Shown here: piece after piece, positions 1 to 7,403 of the stretch | Position numbering within the stretch: the stretch's first letter is position 1 | Layout: each line of letters begins with the position of its first letter | Assembly: GCA_003554345.1 (NCBI GenBank) | Contig: PWGE01000048.1 | Span: 1-9,839 of the forward strand | Direction of reading: 5' to 3' | From: Candidatus Sumerlaeota bacterium | GTDB lineage: Bacteria; Sumerlaeota; T1SED10-198M | Length of the DNA: 9,839 nucleotides | Translations under genes and position numbers: made by a program | Notes under the pieces: generated by a model | Databases searched by the model: none | Seen by the model: the letters and a program-made list of their open reading frames with translations, nothing else | Told to the model about the DNA's origin: nothing

Positions 1-1
1 C

Positions 2-487
2 ATTGATTTACTGGAAAACCTCAATATTCCTTATATCGCCTTTATTGAATATGACGAAGAAAATCCGGAGCTTCCAACGCTTATCCTTTCACATGAAGAT
101 CAACATATCAACATGTATAATCCCCTCTATAATATAATTGAGGATGTGCCATACACTCTTTATGAAAACATTCGTTCTGCAAAGGCTCTCACAATTTATC
201 CAAATTACATTGACCTCAGTACTATGACCCTGAGCTCTAATTCCCGGGAAATTTATCAACTCAAAAGAATACTGGCTTCACTGGATTTATATGATGGCGC
301 TTTGAACACCTTTGTTGATGAAGAACTCAATCAAAGCCTCGGGAAAATCAGTGATTTCTTTGATATCTCTTTTGAGATACCGATGCCCGAAGAAACCAGG
401 CAAAACCTTAACGTGATAATAAACTTTTTAGTGTATCACTCATTATATGAAAATGGCGAGAGAGAAGAATATGAGCACGATATTTAA
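2..487 (+). CDS. Unrecognised protein, C-terminal part (5' end outside window)
   Basis: The frame is open from base 2 to the stop at 485-487 and has no start before the window edge, so about 161 C-terminal residues of a longer protein are visible. An internal ATG at 113 is not needed, because the codons upstream of it read as ordinary protein (for example IPYIAFIEYDEENPELP). The visible part is acidic, soluble and rich in Tyr, Leu and Asn, with no membrane segment or signal. I recognise no domain or catalytic motif. Its last 17 nt overlap the preferred start of the GspB-like gene, so the two are probably translated together. By inference it may belong to the same secretion or pilus-assembly module, but nothing in its own sequence proves that. 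Confidence 0.75.
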   Translation: MDLLENLNIPYIAFIEYDEENPELPTLILSHEDQHINMYNPLYNIIEDVPYTLYENIRSAKALTIYPNYIDLSTMTLSSNSREIYQLKRILASLDLYDGALNTFVDEELNQSLGKISDFFDISFEIPMPEETRQNLNVIINFLVYHSLYENGEREEYEHDI

Positions 488-1169
488 AGCCCTTCAGAAA
501 AAAAGTGGCCAAAACCAGGAACAGGGAAACGAGACCGTCAAAATTATACGCGAGAAAAAAGCAGGGAAAAAAAGTTTCCTGATTTTTCTGGTAGCCATCC
601 CGGTCTTAACAATAGCCGCTGCTTTCGCATATTATGGATATGAAATTATCTCATTAAGAACGGACCAAACCATCGAAACCAGGCAAGAAGAAATTGTCAG
701 ATCTGAACCTCATGCACCACCCCCTCCACCGGAAAGAAGTCCTGACTCACCAATTTTTACACCTCAACCCATAGAAGATCTCCATTCCTCCATTATACGT
801 GAAAGAGAAGAGGAAAAAGAAGATCTCACTGACACAGAAACCTCCTCCCTTTCAAAAGAAAAGAAGGTCCAGGATTCAGAAAAAGACGAAACAGAGCCGG
901 TAACCGAGCCTGAACAAAAGGAAGAAGAAAAAGTTGAGACAGAAAGAGAAGAAGAAACAGAAGCTCCCGGGCCAGAAGAGCCGGAACAGGAACTGATTTC
1001 TTCCTTTGATCTTCAGGGAGTAGCTGGAGATGATGACGGGTTTATTGCCATCATCAACGACAGAATTATCGGAGAAGGAGAAATGGTAGACGGTGCTATG
1101 GTTCTTTCCATATCATCCGATTATGTGGAACTGGAAAAGAACGGACAGAGATTCCAGATCACTCAGTAA
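471..1169 (+). CDS. GspB-like type II secretion / pilus accessory protein
   Basis: I chose the ATG at 471 over the in-frame ATG at 447. It gives the GspB-type N-terminus MSTIFKALQKK and has a purine-rich GAGAGAAG a few bases upstream. The 232-residue protein has a short basic cytoplasmic N-terminus, one membrane helix at about residues 36-57, and a long periplasmic linker (about 65-175) rich in Glu, Pro and Lys with a run of six prolines. A compact C-terminal domain covers about 177-232, with the pattern L-x-G-V, AIINDRIIGEGEMVDGA, V-x-L-E-K-N-G. That last block matches the C-terminal domain of GspB, which in known systems helps GspA assemble the secretin in the cell wall and inner membrane; PilP/MshK-type proteins resemble it. 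No gspA-like ATPase is visible here, so the partner system is inferred. It overlaps the upstream gene by 17 nt. Confidence 0.7.
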   Translation: MSTIFKALQKKSGQNQEQGNETVKIIREKKAGKKSFLIFLVAIPVLTIAAAFAYYGYEIISLRTDQTIETRQEEIVRSEPHAPPPPPERSPDSPIFTPQPIEDLHSSIIREREEEKEDLTDTETSSLSKEKKVQDSEKDETEPVTEPEQKEEEKVETEREEETEAPGPEEPEQELISSFDLQGVAGDDDGFIAIINDRIIGEGEMVDGAMVLSISSDYVELEKNGQRFQITQ

Positions 1170-1173
1170 CTGC

Positions 1174-1758
1174 ATGAATATGGCAACCCCCAATCTGTTT
1201 GAACTCATAAGAACCACCCTCTTTCGTTTTTTCGCCGGCTATAACTCAAATTCTTCTGAACAGACCCCTTCCTCATCATCAAAAAGGTTGACAAGCATAT
1301 CAGAGGAAGAGAAAAAAAAGGTGCAACAGATAGAACAGCAGGTTTTTACCAATTTAAACAGCAAACACACCCAAACCAAAATGAAAGACCTGTACTACGA
1401 AAGAATCTTGCATGATTTTATCATGTTAAACCCTGACATTTCTCTTAATGCACTCTTTGCTCAGTTTGAAAAAAAACCCCTTGAAATTTCTCATGTTTTA
1501 AACAGATTAGAAAGAAAACGCCGTGTCATATTTACCTCCCAAAACGGTCAAAATCATGTTCGAACCACAAAACAAGATTTTAAAAACAATCTTATTTTAA
1601 AAAGGATTTACGAAAAAGAGCCGGAGAAATACCGGCAACTTTTACAGTTACTGAATCAACCTGATACCTCCTACCATTTTAAAGATAATCTTCTTACCAT
1701 TAGCTCAAAGAGTGAAAAGCCTCTTCAAGTATTCATTCAGAAATGGAAAAAACTATAA
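1174..1758 (+). CDS. Unrecognised helical protein, possible winged-helix
   Basis: The frame is open from 1093, but the natural start is the ATG at 1174 (or the ATG at 1180), just after the GspB-like stop at 1169. Starting earlier would overlap that gene by about 75 nt. Neither start has a good Shine-Dalgarno sequence. The product is about 194 residues and basic, with a Ser-rich stretch (about residues 24-42) and then helical, Lys/Glu-rich sequence. The segment ISLNALFAQFEKKPLEISHV with the following LNRLERKRRVIF (about 90-120) looks like the helix-turn-helix-wing pattern of small winged-helix domains. I saw this by eye and no profile confirms it. There is no signal peptide or membrane segment. 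The 4-nt spacing suggests it is the last gene of the GspB-like operon. Function unknown. Confidence 0.6.
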   Translation: MNMATPNLFELIRTTLFRFFAGYNSNSSEQTPSSSSKRLTSISEEEKKKVQQIEQQVFTNLNSKHTQTKMKDLYYERILHDFIMLNPDISLNALFAQFEKKPLEISHVLNRLERKRRVIFTSQNGQNHVRTTKQDFKNNLILKRIYEKEPEKYRQLLQLLNQPDTSYHFKDNLLTISSKSEKPLQVFIQKWKKL

Positions 1759-1877
1759 AAGGATCCATTATCCGCTATATTTCAGGAAAAATTTTTCTTA
1801 AGAAAAGTAATGTTTCTCACATATTGTTGTTCTTAAAACGTTTCTTCCTGGCTAACAGAGGGGCACTGATTTCCGTT

Positions 1878-1904
1878 AAAAAATGCCGGACAGGCAATTT
1901 TCAC
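1878..1904 (+). terminator. Weak terminator-like hairpin after the GspB-like operon
   Basis: An A run (1878-1883) is followed by TGCC (1884-1887), a 5-nt loop, GGCA (1893-1896) and then ATTTT. The short GC stem can be extended by A-T pairs around one bulged A. Its position, between two operons reading the same way, fits a terminator. The stem and T run are both short, so the call is tentative. Confidence 0.3.
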
Positions 1905-1968
1905 AGAAAAAACCATTCTATGCAGACCCTCTATTGTTGACCAAAATATTTAAAATTGAGGAATTTCT

Positions 1969-1977
1969 TGGTACAAT
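1969..1977 (+). promoter_or_regulatory. Candidate extended -10 promoter for the eight-gene operon
   Basis: TGGTACAAT at 1969-1977 gives the extended -10 element TG-n plus TACAAT (five of six bases match TATAAT). It lies about 60 nt before the TTG start of the peptidase gene. The AT-rich sequence about 17 nt upstream offers only a poor -35 box. A TTGACC at 1937-1942 is too far away (29 nt) to be its -35. Confidence 0.4.
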
Positions 1978-2037
1978 AAACTGCGCACAAAACCACTCCC
2001 AAGCCACTCACAAAATCATCAGAAGAGGAGCCATACT

Positions 2038-3093
2038 TTGAAAAAGATATTTACTGAACTCAGCAATCTTACCGGCATTTCCGGTGATGAAGGGGATGTA
2101 AAACAATATTTACGTCAAAAGCTTTCCCCTTACAAAAATATTTTGCCCGACAATCTGGGAAACCTGATTGTTCAAGCCAATGATTCAACTAACGGGTCAA
2201 AAATAATGTTTGCGGCCCATATGGATGAAATTGGGTTTTTAAGCGGCCATGTCACAAAAGAAGGCTTTATAGAAATGATCCCTATTGGTGGCTGGTATGC
2301 ACCTGTTGCCCTGGGAGGCAAAGTGCTGGTCAAGACACCAGAAAAAAATCTTATAGGGATTATTTCCAGTGTGCCTCCACACCTGTTAACTCCCGAAGAA
2401 AGAAAGGCACCACCTCAGCTTAAAAACATGTATATAGATATCGGAGCAAGCAATAAAAAAGAAGTGACAGAAAAATTCCGGGTATTTCCCAATACCCCGA
2501 TTTGTCCTTACCCGGATAGCGGTCAATTAAATACCCCTGATCTTCTTTACGGAAAAGCCTGGGATGATCGTCTTGGCTGTGCCGCCCTCATAGAAACCAG
2601 GGAAGCTCTTTCTTCAGAAAACCTGAACAATGAAATTTACTATGTTGGGACTGTTCAGGAAGAAGTAGGTATTCGAGGAGCAAAAACTGCTGCTCATATT
2701 GTCAATCCAGATGTAGCCATTGTACTGGAGATAACAGTTGCACATGATTACCCCAAAGGGAATCAGGAGTCCCCGGCAAAATTAGGAGAAGGGGTTTCCA
2801 TCTCTTTTTATGACCGTTCTATGCTCTCTCATCGTGGACTCTTTAACTACATGGTGTCATTGGCAGAACAGCATGATATAAAATACCATTTCAACTATTC
2901 CTTAAAAGGGGGAACAGACGGAGGTAACATCCATCTTGCCCATCAAGGAATCCCCACTATTGTACTGGGCGTTCCAACTCGTTATATCCATAGTTTTTAC
3001 AGTGTTTTCAACATGAACGATTTTCGAGAAATGATAAAATTAACCACCCTTTTTACTAAAAACTTCCAACCAGAGGTCCTGGAAAAATATTAA
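2038..3093 (+). CDS. M42 family metallo-aminopeptidase
   Basis: This is a dinuclear-metal aminopeptidase of the M42 family (glutamyl aminopeptidase / FrvX / 'endoglucanase M' group), probably cytosolic, trimming peptides and often forming tetrahedral dodecamers. Its 351 residues are typical of the family. Visible active-site blocks are AAHMDEIGF (His61, Asp63), GKAWDDRLG (bridging Asp, 176/177), GTVQEEVGIRGA (Glu208 catalytic base, Glu209 ligand), VLEITVAHDYP (Glu231 where many members have Asp), and GGTDGGNIH followed by GVPTRYIHS (His318 ligand). The start is TTG at 2038, preceded at good spacing by AGAAGAGGAG (2021-2030), and the N-terminus begins directly with the family's usual helix and TGISGDE. 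It is the first gene of the long operon, with the lipoprotein gene 17 nt downstream. Exact substrate preference cannot be read from sequence. Confidence 0.93.
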   Translation: MKKIFTELSNLTGISGDEGDVKQYLRQKLSPYKNILPDNLGNLIVQANDSTNGSKIMFAAHMDEIGFLSGHVTKEGFIEMIPIGGWYAPVALGGKVLVKTPEKNLIGIISSVPPHLLTPEERKAPPQLKNMYIDIGASNKKEVTEKFRVFPNTPICPYPDSGQLNTPDLLYGKAWDDRLGCAALIETREALSSENLNNEIYYVGTVQEEVGIRGAKTAAHIVNPDVAIVLEITVAHDYPKGNQESPAKLGEGVSISFYDRSMLSHRGLFNYMVSLAEQHDIKYHFNYSLKGGTDGGNIHLAHQGIPTIVLGVPTRYIHSFYSVFNMNDFREMIKLTTLFTKNFQPEVLEKY

Positions 3094-3110
3094 TAATTAA
3101 GGTGAAATCA

Positions 3111-4208
3111 ATGAAAATAATCATATTGGGTATCGTGCTACTTTTCACCAGTGGCTGTTTTATAGTAAACTATCCTGAACTTTCTCAGGAAAAGAGCCGA
3201 CTGGAAAGAGAGCAGAGTTTTCGTCGGGGACATTATCAAGATCAGATAGAACGTTTGCGAAATCAGGTTGTGCAACTTAACACCCAGTTAGCAGATAAAG
3301 TGACCGAACTAGAAGCAGAAAGAGGAGAATATGAGCGCAAGAAAACCGGTCTTTCAGAAGAACTGGAACTTATAGAAAGAGAATATGAAGGGCTTGTCGA
3401 AGAACTGGAAGCCGAGCGGGATCGCTACAAACGGGATTATGAAGAGCTTATCGAAGAACGAGACGAAATGGAAGAAAAACTGGCAGAACTCAGGGAGGAA
3501 CTTGAAACGGCAGAGAGCGAACTGTTAGCACAAAAAGAAGAAACCGAATATTATAAAGAAGAACTGGATAAATTTGCTACAGATTACGATGATATTTATG
3601 AAGAATTTCACAATACAATCGATGAGTACGAAAAGCTGGTAGAAGAAAACGAAGAACTTCTCGATAAAATACATTCCCTGGAGCAACAACTGGAAGACAA
3701 AGAGACGCAACTAACGGAAGCAAGGGATGATATCCGTGAAGAACCCGAGCTCCAGTTTAATCTTGATGCTCCTGCTGACCGGTTAAAAGAAGAGCTCACT
3801 GCTCTATCAAACGATATCAACGTCACCCAAACGCCTTATTCAATAAGAATTCTGGTACCCGGAGAAAAATTGTTTGCTGTTGGTACAGCTCAGATAGAAT
3901 CACGCAGTCACTCCACACTTAACGAGGTGGCTTCCCTTCTGAAAAACTACGAAGATGAATTTTATTTGTTTGTGGAGGGTCATACGGATGCTCTGCCTGT
4001 GGTAGACGCTCCTTTTCCCAGTAACTGGGAACTATCTGCTACACGGGCTACCAATCTGGTCCGTTACTTCATCAGAGAGACCGCTTTAGAACCAGAATCC
4101 CTGATAGCCCTGGCCTGCAGTAGTTATCGACCCATCTCGGACGTCCTGGAAGAAAATCGGCGAATAGAAATCGTCCTTATTCCACGTGAACTTTACGTTT
4201 TTAATTAA
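3111..4208 (+). CDS. Coiled-coil lipoprotein with C-terminal OmpA domain
   Basis: I chose the ATG at 3111 over the in-frame GTG at 3102, because AAGGTG (3099-3104) then serves as the ribosome site at normal distance and the product starts with a clean signal peptide. The 365-residue protein has a lipoprotein signal MKIIILGIVLLFTSGC with Cys16 as the lipidated residue. A very acidic, Glu/Leu-rich heptad region from about 25 to 205 is predicted to form one long coiled coil. An OmpA/MotB-type peptidoglycan-binding domain follows at about 235-360, with FVEGHTDALPV (GHTD about 290-293), NWELSATRA and NRRIEIVL. The likely role is a lipid-anchored periplasmic tether that spans to the cell wall through its coiled coil. 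Whether the anchor is in the outer or inner membrane is not shown. The PPC gene starts 9 nt after its stop. Confidence 0.88.
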   Translation: MKIIILGIVLLFTSGCFIVNYPELSQEKSRLEREQSFRRGHYQDQIERLRNQVVQLNTQLADKVTELEAERGEYERKKTGLSEELELIEREYEGLVEELEAERDRYKRDYEELIEERDEMEEKLAELREELETAESELLAQKEETEYYKEELDKFATDYDDIYEEFHNTIDEYEKLVEENEELLDKIHSLEQQLEDKETQLTEARDDIREEPELQFNLDAPADRLKEELTALSNDINVTQTPYSIRILVPGEKLFAVGTAQIESRSHSTLNEVASLLKNYEDEFYLFVEGHTDALPVVDAPFPSNWELSATRATNLVRYFIRETALEPESLIALACSSYRPISDVLEENRRIEIVLIPRELYVFN

Positions 4209-4217
4209 GGAATAGCA

Positions 4218-4670
4218 ATGAAATATCTGGAACTCCAGGAAGGGCGCTCTTTTCTCTTAAGATTTGAGCATAAGGAAAACCTGCTCACAGAATTACGGGC
4301 TTTCTTTAAACAAAACAACCTGCAGGGTGCTTTATTCTGGATAATGGGGGCTTTTAAAAAAGGAACACTGGTCGGTGGCCCGGCAGAGAACTCTTTTCCC
4401 CCTGTTCCCCTTTATATGTCTTTTGAAGATACCCGGGAAATACTTGGCTGGGGTAATATAAGTCTTTTAAAAGATGGTTCTTCTAAAATCCACCTGCATA
4501 TGAGTGCAGGACGCCGACAGGAAACCTTTACCGGCTGCCTGAGAAAGGAGGGGGAAGTATACCTGACATGTGAAGTGTACTTAAAGGAAATTATGAATTT
4601 CCCATACCGGAAAAAGGATTCTTCTTCCGGCATTGAACTGCTGGATATCCCGGAGAAAAAAAACTCATGA
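4218..4670 (+). CDS. PPC/DUF296 domain protein
   Basis: This 150-residue protein is essentially one PPC domain (plant and prokaryote conserved, DUF296). The start at 4218 follows TAAGGAA at correct spacing. The N-terminal strand and helix (about 1-50) are followed by the family's diagnostic IHLHMSAGRR (His92, His94), then TFTGCLRKEGEV and CEVYLKE, matching the usual HxH...GGHL..G.V...EV pattern. Bacterial members are trimeric and often annotated as DNA-binding by analogy with plant AT-hook proteins. That role is unproven, and no AT-hook is present here. Cys107 sits where most prokaryotic members have the His of GGHL. The gene overlaps the following oxidase gene by 4 nt (ATGA), so the two are likely coupled. 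Confidence 0.8.
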   Translation: MKYLELQEGRSFLLRFEHKENLLTELRAFFKQNNLQGALFWIMGAFKKGTLVGGPAENSFPPVPLYMSFEDTREILGWGNISLLKDGSSKIHLHMSAGRRQETFTGCLRKEGEVYLTCEVYLKEIMNFPYRKKDSSSGIELLDIPEKKNS

Positions 4671-6043
4671 AGGAATCATCCTTTCTCAGTGAGCTCGCCC
4701 GATGTTGCAAGCAAAACGAAATCATAACTGATAACCGGCTTAAAGAGTATTATTCCTTTGATGCCCATTTACAGGGAAAGATTCCATCAGCCGTCATTAA
4801 TGTTACAGCTCCTCATGAGATCCCCTCTTTACTAAAGGTATGTGTTAAATATAGCAAACCCATCATACCCCGGGGCAATGCGTCCGGTCAAACAGGTGGC
4901 GCCGTAACCATTTCGCCCGACACCGTTATTTTTAACTTCAGTCCTTTGAAAGAAATCATTTCTTTTAATCCTCATGATCGTACAGTTGACGTTCATCCTG
5001 GAGTTACTATTAATGACTTAAACGCCTTCCTGGAGCCTCATAATCTTTTCTTCCCTCCAGATCCGGCAAGCAAAAATATTGCTACTATCGGTGGTGCCAT
5101 TGGAGAGAATGCCGGCGGGCTGAGAGCATCCCAGTTTGGAGTAACAAAAAATTATGTCCTTTCTTTGAGTGGCTATACCGTTAATGGCGACTTTCATACC
5201 TTTGGCAGTCATACGCTTAAGGATGTAGCAGGCTATAATATTAAAGATTTGATTATAGGTTCAGAAGGAACACTTTTTATCACAACCCGGGCAACTCTTC
5301 GCCTTCTTCCTATTCCTAAAGTAATGGAAACCATGCTTCTTTTTTTTCATAACAGGCATTCTTTTTCTGCCTTCCTGGATTTCTTTCAGCAATACGGATA
5401 CAGTGCATCAGTTATGGAAATTATCGATGAGCCATTTCTATTAGAACTTAAAAAACTGAAAATACCTGTAAAAATTCCCTACAGTACAGTCTTTGCCCTG
5501 CTGTTGGAATTCGATGATTATAATCCTGTTACTCACAAAGATATTCGTCTCCTCAAAAATTTTTTAGAAACAGCCAACATCTCTTTTATTCAAACCAGGT
5601 CTTCCCAGAAAAGAGAGATGTTGTGGAAATTTCGCAGGGGGCTTTCCCAACTTCTACGTACTATTGGATCACATAAGTTCAATGAGGATATCTGTGTACC
5701 CCCTTCTTCTTTTATTGAATTTTGCGATTTCTGTCGAAACCTTTCTCTGCAATATCAATTACCAGTTTATAATTTTGGACACCTGGGAGACGGGAATATT
5801 CATCTCAATATTATCACAGAGGAAATGGACAAGAACATTCAAGAAACCATCCATAAGATGCGGCAGAATATTTTTCAGAAAGTTATCTCACTGCAGGGCA
5901 GTTTGAGTGGAGAACACGGCATTGGACATTCCAAAAAAGAGTTCCTCCCCTATTCTTATCCCCCTGCTTCCCTGGAAATTTTCAGGCAGATAAAAAAAGT
6001 TTTTGACCCTGAAGGGCTTCTCAATCCGGAGAAAATCTGGTGA
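4667..6043 (+). CDS. GlcD-type FAD-binding oxidase / dehydrogenase
   Basis: A 458-residue flavoprotein of the glycolate oxidase GlcD / D-lactate dehydrogenase family, oxidising a 2-hydroxy acid with FAD. The PCMH-type FAD domain spans about 37-215, with PRGNASGQTGGAV (68-80), VDVHPGVTINDL, PPDPASKNIATIGG (130-143) and ENAGG (147-151). The C-terminal FAD-oxidase domain spans about 215-455, with NEDICVPPS, GHLGDGNIHLN (371-381), GEHGIG (405-410) and FDPEGLLNPEKIW ending the protein. The length is normal and nothing is missing. There is no Fe-S domain and no glcE or glcF beside it, so the electron acceptor (quinone, an EtfAB-type partner or another) and the exact substrate are unknown. The start overlaps the PPC stop (ATGA), and its stop overlaps the next gene's GTG start (GTGA). 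Confidence 0.92.
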   Translation: MKESSFLSELARCCKQNEIITDNRLKEYYSFDAHLQGKIPSAVINVTAPHEIPSLLKVCVKYSKPIIPRGNASGQTGGAVTISPDTVIFNFSPLKEIISFNPHDRTVDVHPGVTINDLNAFLEPHNLFFPPDPASKNIATIGGAIGENAGGLRASQFGVTKNYVLSLSGYTVNGDFHTFGSHTLKDVAGYNIKDLIIGSEGTLFITTRATLRLLPIPKVMETMLLFFHNRHSFSAFLDFFQQYGYSASVMEIIDEPFLLELKKLKIPVKIPYSTVFALLLEFDDYNPVTHKDIRLLKNFLETANISFIQTRSSQKREMLWKFRRGLSQLLRTIGSHKFNEDICVPPSSFIEFCDFCRNLSLQYQLPVYNFGHLGDGNIHLNIITEEMDKNIQETIHKMRQNIFQKVISLQGSLSGEHGIGHSKKEFLPYSYPPASLEIFRQIKKVFDPEGLLNPEKIW

Positions 6044-6699
6044 ATGGCGAAGAATTTTTTATATCCCCCTCTTTGGCAAGTCACTTATTCTCATTAGCCG
6101 GCCTCTTGCTACTCTTCCTCGGATGGTACCTTTTTAAAGCCGGCATCTATTCCATAGGTTTTTTATCAGGTTTTACCCTGGCCTCCCTTTTTATTTTTTT
6201 ATTGAACCTGGAAAATGTACTCACTGAATTAATTATAGCCCTGGTTCTGGGATCTGTTATGGGAATTATTGTAGCCTGTGCACTGTGGCATATTCACAAA
6301 TATATCCTGGCTCTGGTAGGTCTGTTGACAAGCCTGCTGGTAAATTTTTTATTCAATATTCCAGCTTTGTTTGAAGCTGGTACTCCCCGCGTTCTCTACC
6401 TCATTCTGGTCACAGTCCTGCTTATGGCATTGTTTGTATTTGCAGAAAAACATCTGGTCATTTTTCTGACCGCTCTGCTGGGGTCTCTTCTTATCCATCG
6501 TTTTCTACTGGTGGAATGGGATATTGCCCGAACAGTCATGGATTTCTGGAATACTCATTTGCCGGAGATAACTCTCTCTTCAAAATTCATTAATAATATT
6601 TTATTTTTATTGTTTTTTCTTACCGGCATTGCCGTCCAATCTCGTTTCAAAAGAAGAAAGGCGCCACATGGACCTGAAAAAAAACCTGAAAACACTTAA
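6040..6699 (+). CDS. Seven-TM membrane protein, DUF4203/TMEM198-like
   Basis: The start is GTG at 6040, overlapping the oxidase stop as GTGA, with GGAGA (6028-6032) 7 nt upstream. The 219-residue product is strongly hydrophobic, with about seven membrane helices at roughly 12-33, 35-56, 61-83, 85-105, 116-134, 137-155 and 183-200. It ends in a basic cytoplasmic tail (RFKRRKAPHGPEKK). Helix number, size and Gly-rich early helices resemble the DUF4203 / TMEM198 group, which has no assigned enzymatic role. I see no catalytic or transporter motif. Its 3' end overlaps the glycosyltransferase start by 32 nt, which suggests coupled translation. The family assignment is a judgement by eye. Confidence 0.75.
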   Translation: MNGEEFFISPSLASHLFSLAGLLLLFLGWYLFKAGIYSIGFLSGFTLASLFIFLLNLENVLTELIIALVLGSVMGIIVACALWHIHKYILALVGLLTSLLVNFLFNIPALFEAGTPRVLYLILVTVLLMALFVFAEKHLVIFLTALLGSLLIHRFLLVEWDIARTVMDFWNTHLPEITLSSKFINNILFLLFFLTGIAVQSRFKRRKAPHGPEKKPENT

Positions 6700-7393
6700 T
6701 ATCAACACTCTTTCCATACTGATCCCCGTATACAATGAAAAAAGAACTATTGAAGCCCTCTTGCATAAAGTACTGCAGGTACCACTACCTCTGGAAAAAG
6801 AAATAATTATCATAGATGGCTGTTCTGAAGACGGGACAAGAGAAATACTGGAAAAACTCAAAGAACAATATCCTTTTCTCAAGATTATTTACGAAAGAAA
6901 AAGAGAAGGGAGGGGGGCTGCTTTAAAAAAAGGTATCAGACAATCAACCGGCGATATAGTCCTTTTTCAGGATGCTGACCTTGAACTGGACCCCCATGAT
7001 TATCCCAAACTGATCCGTGAATTCAGCAACCCCGATGTAAGCGCTGTATTTGGCTCACGTTTTCTTGTCAATCGTCCCCCCATGACTTTCCTGCAACTCG
7101 CAGGAAATACAATATTAACAAAAATGGTCAATGTACTTTATGGAAGCCGGCTTACTGATGTAGAAACGTGCTATCAAATGTTTAAAAAGGACGCTATTAA
7201 AGATATAAGTCTTCACAGCAATGACTTTGCCTTCACAGTAGAACTTACCATTCGTCTTCTTATTTCCGGCATTCATATAAAAGAAGTGCCTATCACGTAC
7301 TATCCACGAGGAAGAAAAGAAGGGAAAAAAATTTACTGGAAAGACGGTTTAATTTCTCTATGGATAATTTTGAAATTGAAAATTTTAGATTAA
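6668..7393 (+). CDS. Family 2 glycosyltransferase, DPM/DPG-synthase-like
   Basis: I chose the ATG at 6668, preceded by AAAGG (6657-6661), over the upstream in-frame TTG at 6629, which lies deeper in the previous gene. The 241-residue product is a GT-A fold, metal-dependent transferase. Visible motifs are LSILIPVYNE (start of the nucleotide-binding fold), IIDGCSEDGT (50-57 core), GRGAALKKG, the DxD-type FQDADLELDP (102-104 DAD), FGSRF, TDVETCYQMF and a basic C-terminal YYPRGRKEGKKI. This set is typical of dolichol/polyprenyl-phosphate mannose- or glucose-synthase-like enzymes, which charge a lipid carrier with a sugar from a nucleotide donor. There are no C-terminal membrane helices, so it may act at the membrane surface. 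The overlapping 7-TM gene could supply a partner, but that is inference. Donor and acceptor are unknown. Confidence 0.9.
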   Translation: MDLKKNLKTLNINTLSILIPVYNEKRTIEALLHKVLQVPLPLEKEIIIIDGCSEDGTREILEKLKEQYPFLKIIYERKREGRGAALKKGIRQSTGDIVLFQDADLELDPHDYPKLIREFSNPDVSAVFGSRFLVNRPPMTFLQLAGNTILTKMVNVLYGSRLTDVETCYQMFKKDAIKDISLHSNDFAFTVELTIRLLISGIHIKEVPITYYPRGRKEGKKIYWKDGLISLWIILKLKILD

Positions 7394-7403
7394 AATATAT
7401 ATA

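Noticed and set aside
1743-1940. 65-codon open frame after the winged-helix-like gene
   Set aside because: It has no ribosome site, overlaps the previous gene's end, and reads as non-protein-like sequence across a region with a terminator-like hairpin. It is intergenic.
1937-1942. TTGACC as -35 box for the operon promoter
   Set aside because: It is 29 nt from the only good -10 element, far outside the 16-18 nt range.
2728-2748. Glu instead of Asp at the M42 metal-ligand position as a sign of an inactive enzyme
   Set aside because: Glu is known at this site in glutamyl-aminopeptidase-type members, and all other ligands are present, so activity is expected.
3525-3826. Antisense open frames inside the lipoprotein gene
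   Set aside because: They are shadows produced by the biased GAA/GAG-rich coiled-coil coding sequence, with Phe/Ser-rich meaningless products.
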